Positions 40,959-48,331 of a DNA stretch of 51,876 nucleotides are shown here, in pieces. The translations under genes were made by a program, and so were the position numbers. Each line of letters opens with the position of its first letter. The stretch's first letter is position 1. Below the pieces are notes generated by a model. It was given only the letters and a program-made list of their open reading frames with translations. It was not told the origin of the DNA and ran no database searches. The DNA is from a virus. Location of the stretch: positions 1-51,876 of the IMG/VR virus record IMGVR_UViG_3300037833_000008. One strand, given 5' to 3'.

Positions 40959-41257
40959 GCCGCATGATGCCCTACGAGTGCGAGCATGGCGTCACCGTCG
41001 ACTGGGGGGACTTCGGCCCCCACCAGTCCGACGAGGACTGCCGCCGCGACTACGGCCGCTGGCCCGGTGACGGTGCTCCTTGCCCGACCTGCTACCCGAC
41101 CTGCCCGCAGTGCGACGCCGACGAGGCGATCCGATGGGCCGCCGCGGTCAGCCGCATGCGATTCGTCCTCGATCGCGTCCCCCGCAAGGTGGGGCACTTC
41201 AAGGGCGGCGATCCCGAGGCGGCGCTGCTGTACGTCCTCGAGGGGGAGCCATCGTGA
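40955..41257 (+). CDS. Small Cys-rich protein
   Basis: 100 residues with CEHG, CRRDYG and CPTCYPTCPQCDAD, a zinc-ribbon-like cluster, then a helix and HFKGGDPEAALLYVLEGE. It immediately precedes the second WhiB-like gene. Function unknown. Confidence 0.6.
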   Translation: MSRMMPYECEHGVTVDWGDFGPHQSDEDCRRDYGRWPGDGAPCPTCYPTCPQCDADEAIRWAAAVSRMRFVLDRVPRKVGHFKGGDPEAALLYVLEGEPS

Positions 41258-41796
41258 CCACCGCCGACCGCATCGCCACCACCGACCCCGCCGCCTGGCG
41301 CCCACCCGACACCGCCCCGTGCCGCGCCACCTCCAGCCAGGGCGTCAACTTCTTCCCTGACCGGACCAGCGCCGAGGTCGGCTGGAACCGCTACGACGCC
41401 GGCCGCTCCGCCAAGGCCATCTGCGCCGGCTGCCCCCTCGCTGCCCCGTGCGTCACCGCCGCGGTCGCCCGCAACGAGCGCTGGGCGATCTGGGGCGGCG
41501 CCGGCGGTGGCCGACGCCGGGCCCTGCGCCGATGGTGGGGGACCGAGCACTGGCCCGACGCCCTCGCCGCCCACATGCGCGACCTCCACGGCCAGCGGGC
41601 CCAGCCCGACGACGACCGGTGGCTCAAGGTGGGTGGGGCCGAGCGCGAGTGCGGCAAGCGGGGCACGTTCGCCACCGGCTGCCGCTGCGACCCGTGCTCG
41701 GTGCGGGCCGGCGTCGAGGGGGCGATGGCGTCCACCAGGTTCGGGCGGTCGCTGTCCCCAGCGGTGGCGGCCTGGGCCGAGGGGGTGGCGGCGTGA
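41254..41796 (+). CDS. WhiB-like regulator with a C-terminal GCRCxxC module
   Basis: 180 residues, GTG start in a GTGA overlap. Cys23 (APCRATS), Cys57, Cys60 and Cys66 (CAGCPLAAPC) are the FeS ligands, followed by WAIWGGAGGGRRRALRRW, the WhiB turn and basic tail. After a linker comes AERECGKRGTFATGCRCDPCSVRAG with Cys133, 143, 145 and 148, the same small Cys module that is N-terminal in the WhiB-like protein at 35950. The domain order is therefore reversed between the two. Confidence 0.86.
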   Translation: MTTADRIATTDPAAWRPPDTAPCRATSSQGVNFFPDRTSAEVGWNRYDAGRSAKAICAGCPLAAPCVTAAVARNERWAIWGGAGGGRRRALRRWWGTEHWPDALAAHMRDLHGQRAQPDDDRWLKVGGAERECGKRGTFATGCRCDPCSVRAGVEGAMASTRFGRSLSPAVAAWAEGVAA

Positions 41797-41954
41797 CCCT
41801 CCGCACCGTGCTCGGCCTCAGCGCCGACGACCTGCGCCTCGCCGCCCGCACCATCGACGCCTTCACCGGCGCCCCCGCCGACGACTGGGGACTGGCCGCC
41901 CGCCTCCGGGCCGCCGCCGCCCTGCTCGACCCACCCACCGAGGAGCCCACATGA
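41793..41954 (+). CDS. Small early protein
   Basis: 53 residues, GTG start in a GTGA overlap: LRTVLGLSADDLRLAARTIDAFTGAPADDWGLAARLRAAAALL. It ends in TEEPT, encoded by the first copy of a repeated translation-start sequence. Function unknown. Confidence 0.55.
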   Translation: MTLRTVLGLSADDLRLAARTIDAFTGAPADDWGLAARLRAAAALLDPPTEEPT

Positions 41955-42294
41955 CCACCGACCCGCCGACCGCGCACCTCAGCGCCTTCGACGCCGAGGG
42001 CTTCGCCGCCCTCGGCTACGACGTCACCCACCGAGGAGCCCACATGACCACCACTCCGACCTTGGCCGAGCGCCTGGAGTCCTACGGCATCACCGAGCCC
42101 GAGCGCCGAGCCCGAGAGCTCGGAGCCCTCGCCGTCGATGCCGTGCTGGACCTCCTCGGCAGGGGCGTCGTCGATCTGCCCTGGCTCGCCGAGGTCGGCT
42201 TCGGCACCGAGCCACGCCAAGCGATCTGCCGCCTGCTGCTCGAGCGGGCGACCTTGACCCTCGACGACATCACCGAGGAGCCCACATGACCACC
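41936..42294 (+). repeat. Three exact copies of a 24-base ribosome-site/start sequence
   Basis: Copies lie at 41936-41959, 42029-42052 and 42271-42294. Each reads CACCGAGGAGCCCACATGAC and four more bases, and includes the ribosome site GAGGAG, the ATG (41951, 42044, 42286) and, in the outer two, an overlapping TGA stop. The middle copy is internal to a gene and in frame. Confidence 0.85.
41951..42289 (+). CDS. Early protein, possibly a fusion of two short genes
   Basis: 112 residues from the ATG at 41951, or 81 from the ATG at 42044, which has an equally good ribosome site. The first 31 residues (TAHLSAFDAEGFAALGYDV) precede TLAERLESYGITEPERRARELGALAVDAVLDLLGRGVVDLPWL. Both starts carry the same 24-base repeat, so the N-terminal part may be a remnant of another small gene. 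Function unknown. Confidence 0.6.
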   Translation: MTTDPPTAHLSAFDAEGFAALGYDVTHRGAHMTTTPTLAERLESYGITEPERRARELGALAVDAVLDLLGRGVVDLPWLAEVGFGTEPRQAICRLLLERATLTLDDITEEPT

Positions 42295-42975
42295 GACCTG
42301 CCCGCCCTCTTCGACGTCGGCTACGTCCTCGCCCTCCCCGGCTTCGAGTGCTCCGCCGTCGGCGCCCGACCAACCGACCTCGACGCCATCGACCCGGCCG
42401 CCACCCTCGCCGCCTGCGCCCAGCTCCGACCCGTCGGAGACGTCTCCCGCTGGCTCCTCGGCGACTTCGCCGCCGGCCTCATGGCCACCGTCGGCGAGGC
42501 CGAGGCGATCCGCCGCCTCGCCGTCCAAGGCCACAACCAGGCCGAGTTCGAGAAGGCCGTCAAGCTCGCCCTGGCCGTCCCCCACGGCGTGCGCCGGCCC
42601 GGGCTCACCTGGTCCCACCACGAGGAGGTCCACCGACTCGACCCGCCTCTCCAGGCGTTCTGGCTCGAGGTGGCCGAGACCGAGGGCCTCTCGGTACGGG
42701 AGCTCCGAGCCGCCATCAAGGCCGACCTGGAAGCCGACCAGCCCGCCCTCGAAGGCACCGAGCGGCTCCCTCACCCACCTGAGACGCTGCTCCGGCGTGC
42801 GCTGGCCGACGCCGGCCCTGACACCCCGGTGCTGTGGCTGCCGAGCGCAGGCGGGCTCTCAGCGGCCCGTGTCGTCGACACGGCGCGCCACGGTGAGCGG
42901 GCGGTGGTGGTGGTCGAGATCGACGCGGCGCTGCTCGAGCAGCTCCCGGTGACCGAGGCGGGGGAGGCGGCATGA
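42286..42975 (+). CDS. ParB/LmbU-like DNA-binding protein
   Basis: 229 residues. The central segment TWSHHEEVHRLDPPLQAFWLEVAETEGLSVRELRAAIKADLEA (about residues 106-147) is the helix-turn-helix pattern seen in LmbU-type and ParB-like actinobacterial and phage regulators. The C-terminus (TPVLWLPSAGGLSAARVVDTARHGERAVVVVEID) is a small alpha/beta domain. It probably regulates late genes or phage DNA functions; it lies three genes before the terminase. Confidence 0.62.
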   Translation: MTTDLPALFDVGYVLALPGFECSAVGARPTDLDAIDPAATLAACAQLRPVGDVSRWLLGDFAAGLMATVGEAEAIRRLAVQGHNQAEFEKAVKLALAVPHGVRRPGLTWSHHEEVHRLDPPLQAFWLEVAETEGLSVRELRAAIKADLEADQPALEGTERLPHPPETLLRRALADAGPDTPVLWLPSAGGLSAARVVDTARHGERAVVVVEIDAALLEQLPVTEAGEAA

Positions 42976-43118
42976 TTCTCACCGATGAGGAGAAGGAGAC
43001 TGCCAGGACGATCGCCCGAGTGGCGCGGTTGGCAGGCGTCGACGATGGCACCGCATGGGCGATCGGTCAGGTCGCTGCCGAAGTGCTCCGACCTTCGCCG
43101 ACCGAGGACCCGACATGA
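42972..43118 (+). CDS. Small helical protein
   Basis: 48 residues, ATGA overlaps on both sides: ILTDEEKETARTIARVARLAGVDDGTAWAIGQVAAEVL. It may be a short DNA-binding or accessory peptide. Function unknown. Confidence 0.55.
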   Translation: MILTDEEKETARTIARVARLAGVDDGTAWAIGQVAAEVLRPSPTEDPT

Positions 43119-43789
43119 CCACTAGCCGGACCCGCACCACCACCCCCCTCGGCGAGACCTGCGCCCAGTGCGGCCGGATCCACGAGCGCTGCGCCGGCCA
43201 CGCCAAGCACTCCAACGAGGAACGCCACGCCAAGGCCCTCGCCAAGTGGGGCCACGAGCCCTTCCCGTGCATGAAGTGGCACCGCAAGGGCCAGGAGGTC
43301 TGCACCGACCACGGCGGCCGAACCCCGAAGGGCCTGGCCGCCGGCGCCCGTCGCATCGAGCACGCCCAGATCCTCGGCCGCATGGGCGAGCTCATGGCCG
43401 AGGCCGGGGCCGAGGTCGACGACCTCGACGGCCCCGAGGCGCTCCTCGCCGCCATCCGCCGCACCCGCCGGATGGTCTGGGCGCTGGACGCCATGGTCGG
43501 CGACCTCGACTCACCGACCACCACCGACCACAACGGCAACGCCGTCCCGCACCCGATCATCGGCCAACATCACAAGTACCTCGCGCTGCTTGGCGGCATG
43601 GAGGAGGGGGCGCTCCGCCTTGGCCTCGACGTCCACCGCCAGCAGCGTCGGGAGGGCGAGCTGGCCACGATCGGCACCATGGTGCGTGAGCTGGTCGCCG
43701 GGCTGGGTCGCAGCCTGGACGACCCCGAGGTGGTGCCGGTGGTGGATCGGGTGCTGGCGCTCATGGCCGACAACGACGAGGCGGCGTGA
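43115..43789 (+). CDS. Putative small terminase subunit
   Basis: 224 residues. The N-terminal Cys/His region CAQCGRIHERCAGHAKH ... CMKWHRKGQEVCTDHGGRTPKGLAAGARR is the zinc-type motif of a group of actinophage proteins often placed as small terminase subunits. The rest is helical, with ALLAAIRRTRRMVWALDAMVGDL and an oligomerisation-type C-terminus. It lies one gene before the large terminase. The call rests on motif and position. Confidence 0.6.
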   Translation: MTTSRTRTTTPLGETCAQCGRIHERCAGHAKHSNEERHAKALAKWGHEPFPCMKWHRKGQEVCTDHGGRTPKGLAAGARRIEHAQILGRMGELMAEAGAEVDDLDGPEALLAAIRRTRRMVWALDAMVGDLDSPTTTDHNGNAVPHPIIGQHHKYLALLGGMEEGALRLGLDVHRQQRREGELATIGTMVRELVAGLGRSLDDPEVVPVVDRVLALMADNDEAA

Positions 43790-44571
43790 TGGGCCTGACC
43801 CCGTACTACGACGAGGACGGCGTGACGATCTACCACGGCGAGGCGCTGGACATCCTGCGCCAGCTCCCCGACGCGGCGGTCGCCGCCGTTGTCGCTGATC
43901 CGCCGTATTCGTCGGGCGGCGCGTTCCGAGCAGACCGTCAGGCCGACCCTTCAACCAAGTACCGCGGATGGAGCCAGGGCGCGGACGGGGGCAGCGTCGC
44001 CCCCAAATCGACGCCAGGATCTTTCACCGGTGACTCCCGCGACCAGCGCGGGTACGCCTACTGGTCGGCGCTATGGATGAGTCAGGCATGCCGAGTCTCG
44101 TCCGTTGGCGCTCAGTGCTTCGTGTTCACCGACTGGCGCCAGCTCCCGACCACCACCGACGCCGTGCAGGCAGGCGGCTGGTCGTGGCGCGGGGTGCTCG
44201 TCTGGGACAAGGGCGTCGGTCGACCGATGAAGGGCCGATTCCGCAACCACCTCGAGTACGTCGTCTGGTCCTCGTCCGGGCCGATGCCGTCCCCCGATGA
44301 CGTCTACCCGTCCACGCTTTTGCGGCACTCGCCGCCCGGTCACGCCGAGCGGGTGCACGTCACGCAGAAGCCCGAAGGGCTCATCCGCGAGATCCTGTCG
44401 GTGGCTCCTCCTGGTCTGGCCCTCGATCCGTTCATGGGTTCGGGCACGACCCTGCGGGCGGCAAAGGATCTTGGCCGCAAGGTGATCGGCATTGAGCAGG
44501 ACGAGGCCTATTGCGAGATTGCCGCGAGGCGTCTCGCCCAGACTGTCCTCGACTTGGGCGAGGCTTCGTGA
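43789..44571 (+). CDS. DNA adenine methyltransferase (DPPY type)
   Basis: 260 residues from the ATG overlapping the previous stop; GTG at 43786 would add one residue. DPPY at residues 37-40 (VVADPPYSSGG) is motif IV of N6-adenine methyltransferases, and LALDPFMGSGTTLRAAKDLGRKVIGIEQDEAYCEIAARRL near the C-terminus is motif I, giving beta-class order. It is intact, unlike the cytosine methyltransferase. It overlaps the terminase start by 4 bases, so it may modify DNA before packaging. Confidence 0.87.
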   Translation: MGLTPYYDEDGVTIYHGEALDILRQLPDAAVAAVVADPPYSSGGAFRADRQADPSTKYRGWSQGADGGSVAPKSTPGSFTGDSRDQRGYAYWSALWMSQACRVSSVGAQCFVFTDWRQLPTTTDAVQAGGWSWRGVLVWDKGVGRPMKGRFRNHLEYVVWSSSGPMPSPDDVYPSTLLRHSPPGHAERVHVTQKPEGLIREILSVAPPGLALDPFMGSGTTLRAAKDLGRKVIGIEQDEAYCEIAARRLAQTVLDLGEAS

Positions 44572-46004
44572 AGGGTCTCACGCTCGAGGAGCTCCGGGCC
44601 GCCGTCTACCCGCCACCGCCACCTACCGCCGCCGACGTCTGGGCCGACCTCGGCTGGACCCCCCAACCCAAGCAGGCCCGCGCCGAGGCCCTCGCCGCCG
44701 AGGTCAACGAGCTCCTCTTCGGCGGCTCGGTCGGTGGCGGCAAGTCCGAGTGGCTCCTCCACCACGCCGTGGCCGAGATGCTCCTCCACCCCGGCAACCG
44801 CGGACTGATCCTGCGCCGCACCATGCCCAAGCTCACCCGGTCGCTCCTGCCCCGCGCCGAGGCCCTCCTCGCCGGCATCGCCCGCGCCAACCGCAACGAG
44901 CACACCTTCACCTTCGACAACGGCTCCGTGCTGGAGTTCGGCCACCTCCAGCACGCCCACTCCGTCACCGACTACCAGGGCGCCGAGTACGGCTTCGTCG
45001 GCTTCGAGGAGGTCACCGAGTTCCTCGAGGAGCAGTGGGACGCCCTGTCTGCCCGTGTCCGGGCCCCGGCCGACGGCATCCGGCCCCACATGGCCGCCAC
45101 CACCAACCCGGGCGGCGTCGGCCACCGCTGGGTGAAGCGCCGGTGGGTGAAGCCCAAGCCCGAGGACGTCGCCGCCGGCGGTCCCGTGCCCGGCCCCGGC
45201 GAGCTCTGGCAGGCCCAGCCCCGCGTCGAGGGCGAGGACCCGGTGACACGCGTCTTCGTGCCGTCGATGCTGGAGGACAACCCCGCCCTCCTACGCCGCG
45301 ACCCCACCTACCGGTCCCGCATGCTCGCCGGCATCGCCAACCGGGCCGTCCGCCAGGCCGTCGCCTCCGGTGACTGGGACGCCATCGACGCCATCGAGGG
45401 CGCCCTCTGGACCTGGCCGATGATCGACGGGCACCGCTGCTCGCCGGCCTGGACGGGCCCCGGTGCGGGCGCGGGCGGGCTGGTGCGCGTCGTGGTCGGC
45501 GTCGATCCGGCCGCCACTTCCGGTCCCGACGCCGACGAGACCGGCATCGTCGTGGCCGGCAAGGGCGCGGACGGGCGCTTCTACATCCTCGCCGACCGGT
45601 CCATCCAGGGCGCCACGCCTGACGAGTGGGGCCAGCGGGCCGTCAAGGCGTACCGCGACCACGAGGCGGACCGGGTGGTGGCCGAGCGCAACAACGGCGG
45701 CGACATGGTCGCCCACGTCCTGGCCACCGTCGACCGCCACGTCCCGGTGAAGACGGTGTGGGCGTCGCGGGGCAAGGCGATCCGGGCTGAGCCGGTGGCG
45801 GCGCTCTACGAGCAGGGCAAGGTGTCCCACGCCGGGACCTTCCCCGAGCTCGAGGAGCAGCTCACCTCCTGGACGCCCGACTCTGGCGACTCCCCGGACC
45901 GGCTGGACGCGTTGGTCTGGGCGTTGACCGAGCTGGGCGTGGGCGGGCCGCCGCCGGCGATGTCGACGGCCTACGACAACCAGGCGCTCGACGGGGACCG
46001 GTAG
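44568..46004 (+). CDS. terL: Terminase large subunit
   Basis: 478 residues from the GTG in the methyltransferase stop. ATPase: Walker A GGSVGGGKSEW at about residues 52-62, Walker B EYGFVGFEEVTEF near 142-154, and the ATTNPGG coupling motif. Nuclease (RNase H fold): VVVGVDPAATSGPDADETGIVVAG near 305, VVAERNNGGDM near 370, and DRLDALVWALTEL near 445. It translocates and cuts concatemeric DNA at the portal. Confidence 0.92.
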   Translation: MKGLTLEELRAAVYPPPPPTAADVWADLGWTPQPKQARAEALAAEVNELLFGGSVGGGKSEWLLHHAVAEMLLHPGNRGLILRRTMPKLTRSLLPRAEALLAGIARANRNEHTFTFDNGSVLEFGHLQHAHSVTDYQGAEYGFVGFEEVTEFLEEQWDALSARVRAPADGIRPHMAATTNPGGVGHRWVKRRWVKPKPEDVAAGGPVPGPGELWQAQPRVEGEDPVTRVFVPSMLEDNPALLRRDPTYRSRMLAGIANRAVRQAVASGDWDAIDAIEGALWTWPMIDGHRCSPAWTGPGAGAGGLVRVVVGVDPAATSGPDADETGIVVAGKGADGRFYILADRSIQGATPDEWGQRAVKAYRDHEADRVVAERNNGGDMVAHVLATVDRHVPVKTVWASRGKAIRAEPVAALYEQGKVSHAGTFPELEEQLTSWTPDSGDSPDRLDALVWALTELGVGGPPPAMSTAYDNQALDGDR

Positions 46005-46130
46005 TAGTCGCTGCATCCCTGCGAATACACAGCAGTGGGCGCACTGTGCACGGTGACGACACCGCCCCCGGGATGAGACCCCGAGGGCGGCGGTACGGGC
46101 CACCGACATGGCCCAGGAACGAAGGTAGCC
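46005..46130 (+). promoter_or_regulatory. Gap after the terminase with TGCATCCC and a hairpin
   Basis: TGCATCCC lies at 46012-46019, 8 bases after the terminase stop. A 5-bp hairpin CAGTG-GGCG-CACTG follows at 46033-46046. The rest of the 126 bases contains no convincing gene. AACGAAGGTAGCC precedes the next GTG. Confidence 0.55.
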
Positions 46131-46703
46131 GTGAAGGTCCGCATCTCCATCGAGGGCACCGCCCCGCTGCTGTGCCACAACATCCAGCTCGCCGACCCGC
46201 TCAACCCCATCGCCAAGGCCATGAAGGCCATCTCGGCGAAGCGCAAGAAGACCGAGGACGACCACGAGCAGCTCGCCCGGCTCGAGTTCGAGGGCGGCCT
46301 GTACCTGGCTCCCGGTGTCGGCCCCTACGTGCCGGGCGTGAACATCGAGAAGTCGATCGTCGAGGGCGCACGGATCACCAAGCAGGGCAAGCAGGTCGAG
46401 CGCGGCCTGTTCGTCACGGACAACGAGGTCCCGCTGCTGTACCAAGGCCCCCGGGCTGTCGAGGATCTCTGGGCCGACGTCAACTTCCGGTCGTCGATGG
46501 CGGTCAAGGTCGGCCAGGCTCGGGTGATGCGCACCCGTCCGATCTTCCGATCGTGGGCCCTCGACGTCGACGCCGAGGTCGACCCGGCTCTGCTCGACAT
46601 GGCCAACCTGTCGGCGATCTGCGAGGACGCCGGCCGGATGGTCGGCATCGGCGACTACCGGCCCCGGTTCGGCCGGTTCGACGTCGAGGTCCACGCGCTC
46701 TAA
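46131..46703 (+). CDS. Conserved phage protein, possibly Cas7/RAMP-like
   Basis: 190 residues, GTG start. VKVRISIEGTAPLLCHNIQLADPLNPIAKAM opens the protein; GPYVPGVNIEKSIVEGARITKQGK follows near residue 65, and it ends MVGIGDYRPRFGRFDVEVHAL. I recognise the general type from other phages, where it is annotated as hypothetical. The order strand-GTxPLL, a helix after PGxNI, and a Gly-rich GxGDxRPxFGRF end resembles the ferredoxin-like RAMP/Cas7 plan, but I cannot confirm this. It is the first gene of a three-gene cassette between terminase and portal and is followed by a 332-base non-coding, structured spacer. Confidence 0.6.
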   Translation: MKVRISIEGTAPLLCHNIQLADPLNPIAKAMKAISAKRKKTEDDHEQLARLEFEGGLYLAPGVGPYVPGVNIEKSIVEGARITKQGKQVERGLFVTDNEVPLLYQGPRAVEDLWADVNFRSSMAVKVGQARVMRTRPIFRSWALDVDAEVDPALLDMANLSAICEDAGRMVGIGDYRPRFGRFDVEVHAL

Positions 46704-47035
46704 CCCTTGGCTTGGCAGTTCCCGGCAGCGCTCCGCAGGGCCCGCCATGCTACGGCTAGGCCTGTCATGGCCCGGCAGGGAGGGCGACGAGCAGCCACCC
46801 AGGTGCGAGGCCTGGGCGCCCACGACCACGGCATGACACGCCGAGGCACGACGAGGCTAGGCCAGGTTCGGCAGGGCGTGGTAAGGCGCGACACCGCTTG
46901 GCGAGGCATCGAAGGACGGCTGGCAGCCACCAGGGTTCGAGGCCCTGGCGTCCACGATCGAGACACCGCCGGACCCGGCTAGGCAAGGCGCGTCAAGACA
47001 GGGCTCGGATCATCACTACCTACGAAGGAGCACGG
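46704..47035 (+). ncRNA. Structured spacer with two covarying T-arm-like hairpins
   Basis: The 332-base gap holds no convincing gene. Two 33-base units at 46791-46823 and 46923-46955 begin GCAGCCAC and end CCACGA or CCCACGA. Each folds as a 6-bp stem with a 7-base loop: CCCAGG-TGCGAGG-CCTGGG (46798-46816) and CCAGGG-TTCGAGG-CCCTGG (46930-46948). The two stem positions that differ change in both arms, keeping the pairs. The second loop has the exact TTCGA form of a tRNA T arm, but no acceptor or anticodon arm is found. Short words such as GGCTAGGC and GGCAGGG recur between the units. A strong ribosome site (GAAGGAG) ends the spacer. Confidence 0.5.
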
Positions 47036-47599
47036 ATGACCGTGACGTTCGAACCCAAGGGCGAGGTCGCCGAATGGCGACTCGTCTACGACCACCTCGT
47101 CGGCCTCAAGGTCGGCGACATCATCACCTACGACCGACTCTCCGGCATCCTCGGCCGCGAGTTCCTCCACGGTCGGGGCCCGTTCCACCGGGCCAACCGC
47201 GAGCTGCTCGCCACCCACCGCCTCGGCCTCGTCAACGTCAAGGGCGTCGGCTATCGCGTCGTCACTGCCGCCGAACACGAGGACGCCGCTCGAGGCCAGC
47301 ACCGATCCGCTCGACGGCGGCTGCGTCGAGCCAAAGAGTGGATCGAGCACACCGACCGAGCCGACCTGACCCCGGAGGTGCGATCCCGCTTCGATCAGCT
47401 CGAGGAGCATCTCTCCCGTCAGATCGACTTCACCCGCCGCCTCGACGGTCGACTCAAGAAGGCCGAGCAGGCCATCGCCGAGGTGCGCGAGCAGCAAGCC
47501 GACTCGGCCGGCGACGTCGAGGCTGTCGGGGCGAAGGTCGACCGCCTCATGGAGGCGTTGACCCGTCGAGGCATCGACCTCGACACGGACGCCGCCTGA
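47036..47599 (+). CDS. Winged-helix/coiled-coil protein of the cassette
   Basis: 187 residues; GAAGGAG precedes the ATG. Residues about 12-80 (WRLVYDHLVGLKVGDIITYDRLSGILGRE ... FHRANRELLATHRLGLVNVKGVGYRVV) read as a winged helix with a wing ending in GVGYRV. The rest is a basic segment (RSARRRLRRAKEW) and a long coiled coil (HLSRQIDFTRRLDGRLKKAEQAIAEVREQQ). It probably binds nucleic acid as a dimer. Related proteins occur next to relatives of the preceding protein in other phages as far as I recall; this needs a search to confirm. Confidence 0.68.
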   Translation: MTVTFEPKGEVAEWRLVYDHLVGLKVGDIITYDRLSGILGREFLHGRGPFHRANRELLATHRLGLVNVKGVGYRVVTAAEHEDAARGQHRSARRRLRRAKEWIEHTDRADLTPEVRSRFDQLEEHLSRQIDFTRRLDGRLKKAEQAIAEVREQQADSAGDVEAVGAKVDRLMEALTRRGIDLDTDAA

Positions 47600-47756
47600 T
47601 TCCTCGAGGCTTGACTTGGTTGGGCCTGGCAGGACGGGGCGAGACCAGACAGTGGCTTGGGCAGAGGTCCGGCGCGAGGGGCTACCACCATCGTGTCGGA
47701 CTTCTGCACTTGGACGCATCCGCCGATCGCGCCCGACGATCCCGAAGGTGGCGACC
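47600..47756 (+). other. Spacer with TTGGC/GGCAGG words
   Basis: 157 bases without a convincing gene. The words CTTGACTTGG, GGGCCTGGCAGG and GTGGCTTGGGCAGAGG echo the start of the spacer after the previous gene (CTTGGCTTGGCAG). No clear hairpin pair like the one in that spacer is present. A GACGCATCC word lies near 47714. Confidence 0.45.
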
Positions 47757-48278
47757 ATGGCTGATCCCGAGACCCCAGGCCCGCCCTACCCTCCCACAGA
47801 CCTCGCCGACAGGCTCTACATGATCGGGGTCAACCACCCCACGGGCCGAGCCACCATCCTCGGCGAGCAGGCCGTCAACATCGTGCTGCGCTACATCGAC
47901 GCGCACAGCGGCCCGGGACTTGAGGGGGCCATCGAGGTCATGACCGAGCTAGGCATCCGTGGCACCCGCAACCGGATGGTGTGGCTGACACTCCTCGGCG
48001 AGAAGCGGGTCTACGACGACATTTCGTGGGATGGACCCGACCAGCCGGAGCCCGAGATGCTGCGTCTCGCCGAGGAGGTCGCCGAAGGGTTGCTCGTCTC
48101 CTTGGGGACTGCCATCTCTTGGCTGGAGGGCGCCGAGCGGCTGGTCCGGTACGACAAGGGTGGAACCATCCCCGTGGGCCCGACCCGCGCCGAGAACCCG
48201 ACTGACGAGGCCGAGCCGGTGCAGCGCCTCCAGGTCGGCGAGCGAGTGATCCGACGGGACGAGATCAACGGCCTCTAG
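47757..48278 (+). CDS. Third gene of the cassette, unknown
   Basis: 173 residues from the ATG at 47757 (GAAGGTGG upstream). It is helical: VNHPTGRATILGEQAVNIVLRYID, IEVMTELGIRGTRNRMVWLTLLGEKRVYDDI and MLRLAEEVAEGLLVSLGTAISWLEGAERLV. No membrane segment or known motif is seen. It has its own codon-typical sequence and ribosome site. It may be an accessory of the cassette or a head-related protein, since it directly precedes the portal. Confidence 0.6.
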   Translation: MADPETPGPPYPPTDLADRLYMIGVNHPTGRATILGEQAVNIVLRYIDAHSGPGLEGAIEVMTELGIRGTRNRMVWLTLLGEKRVYDDISWDGPDQPEPEMLRLAEEVAEGLLVSLGTAISWLEGAERLVRYDKGGTIPVGPTRAENPTDEAEPVQRLQVGERVIRRDEINGL

Positions 48279-48284
48279 CCACCC

Positions 48285-48331
48285 TGCATCCCCTCGCCCT
48301 GCATCCCCTGCCGCCACCGTCGCCGGGTGGC
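48285..48331 (+). promoter_or_regulatory. Double TGCATCCC word and hairpin over the portal start
   Basis: TGCATCCC at 48285-48292 and 48300-48307 is followed by a 6-bp stem GCCACC (48313-48318) with GGTGGC (48326-48331), loop GTCGCCG. The GTG at 48327, the likely portal start, lies inside the stem, so the hairpin could limit portal translation. Confidence 0.55.

Noticed and set aside
46870-46960. Possible tRNA ending at the TTCGAGG hairpin
   Set aside because: The T arm is perfect, but the bases that should pair with the acceptor 3' strand are absent and no anticodon or D arm could be folded.
46707-46982. 91-codon open frame over the structured spacer
   Set aside because: TTG start with no ribosome site and Arg/Gly/Ala-rich product. 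Its internal repeat simply follows the 132-base spacing of the hairpin units, which happens to be a multiple of three.
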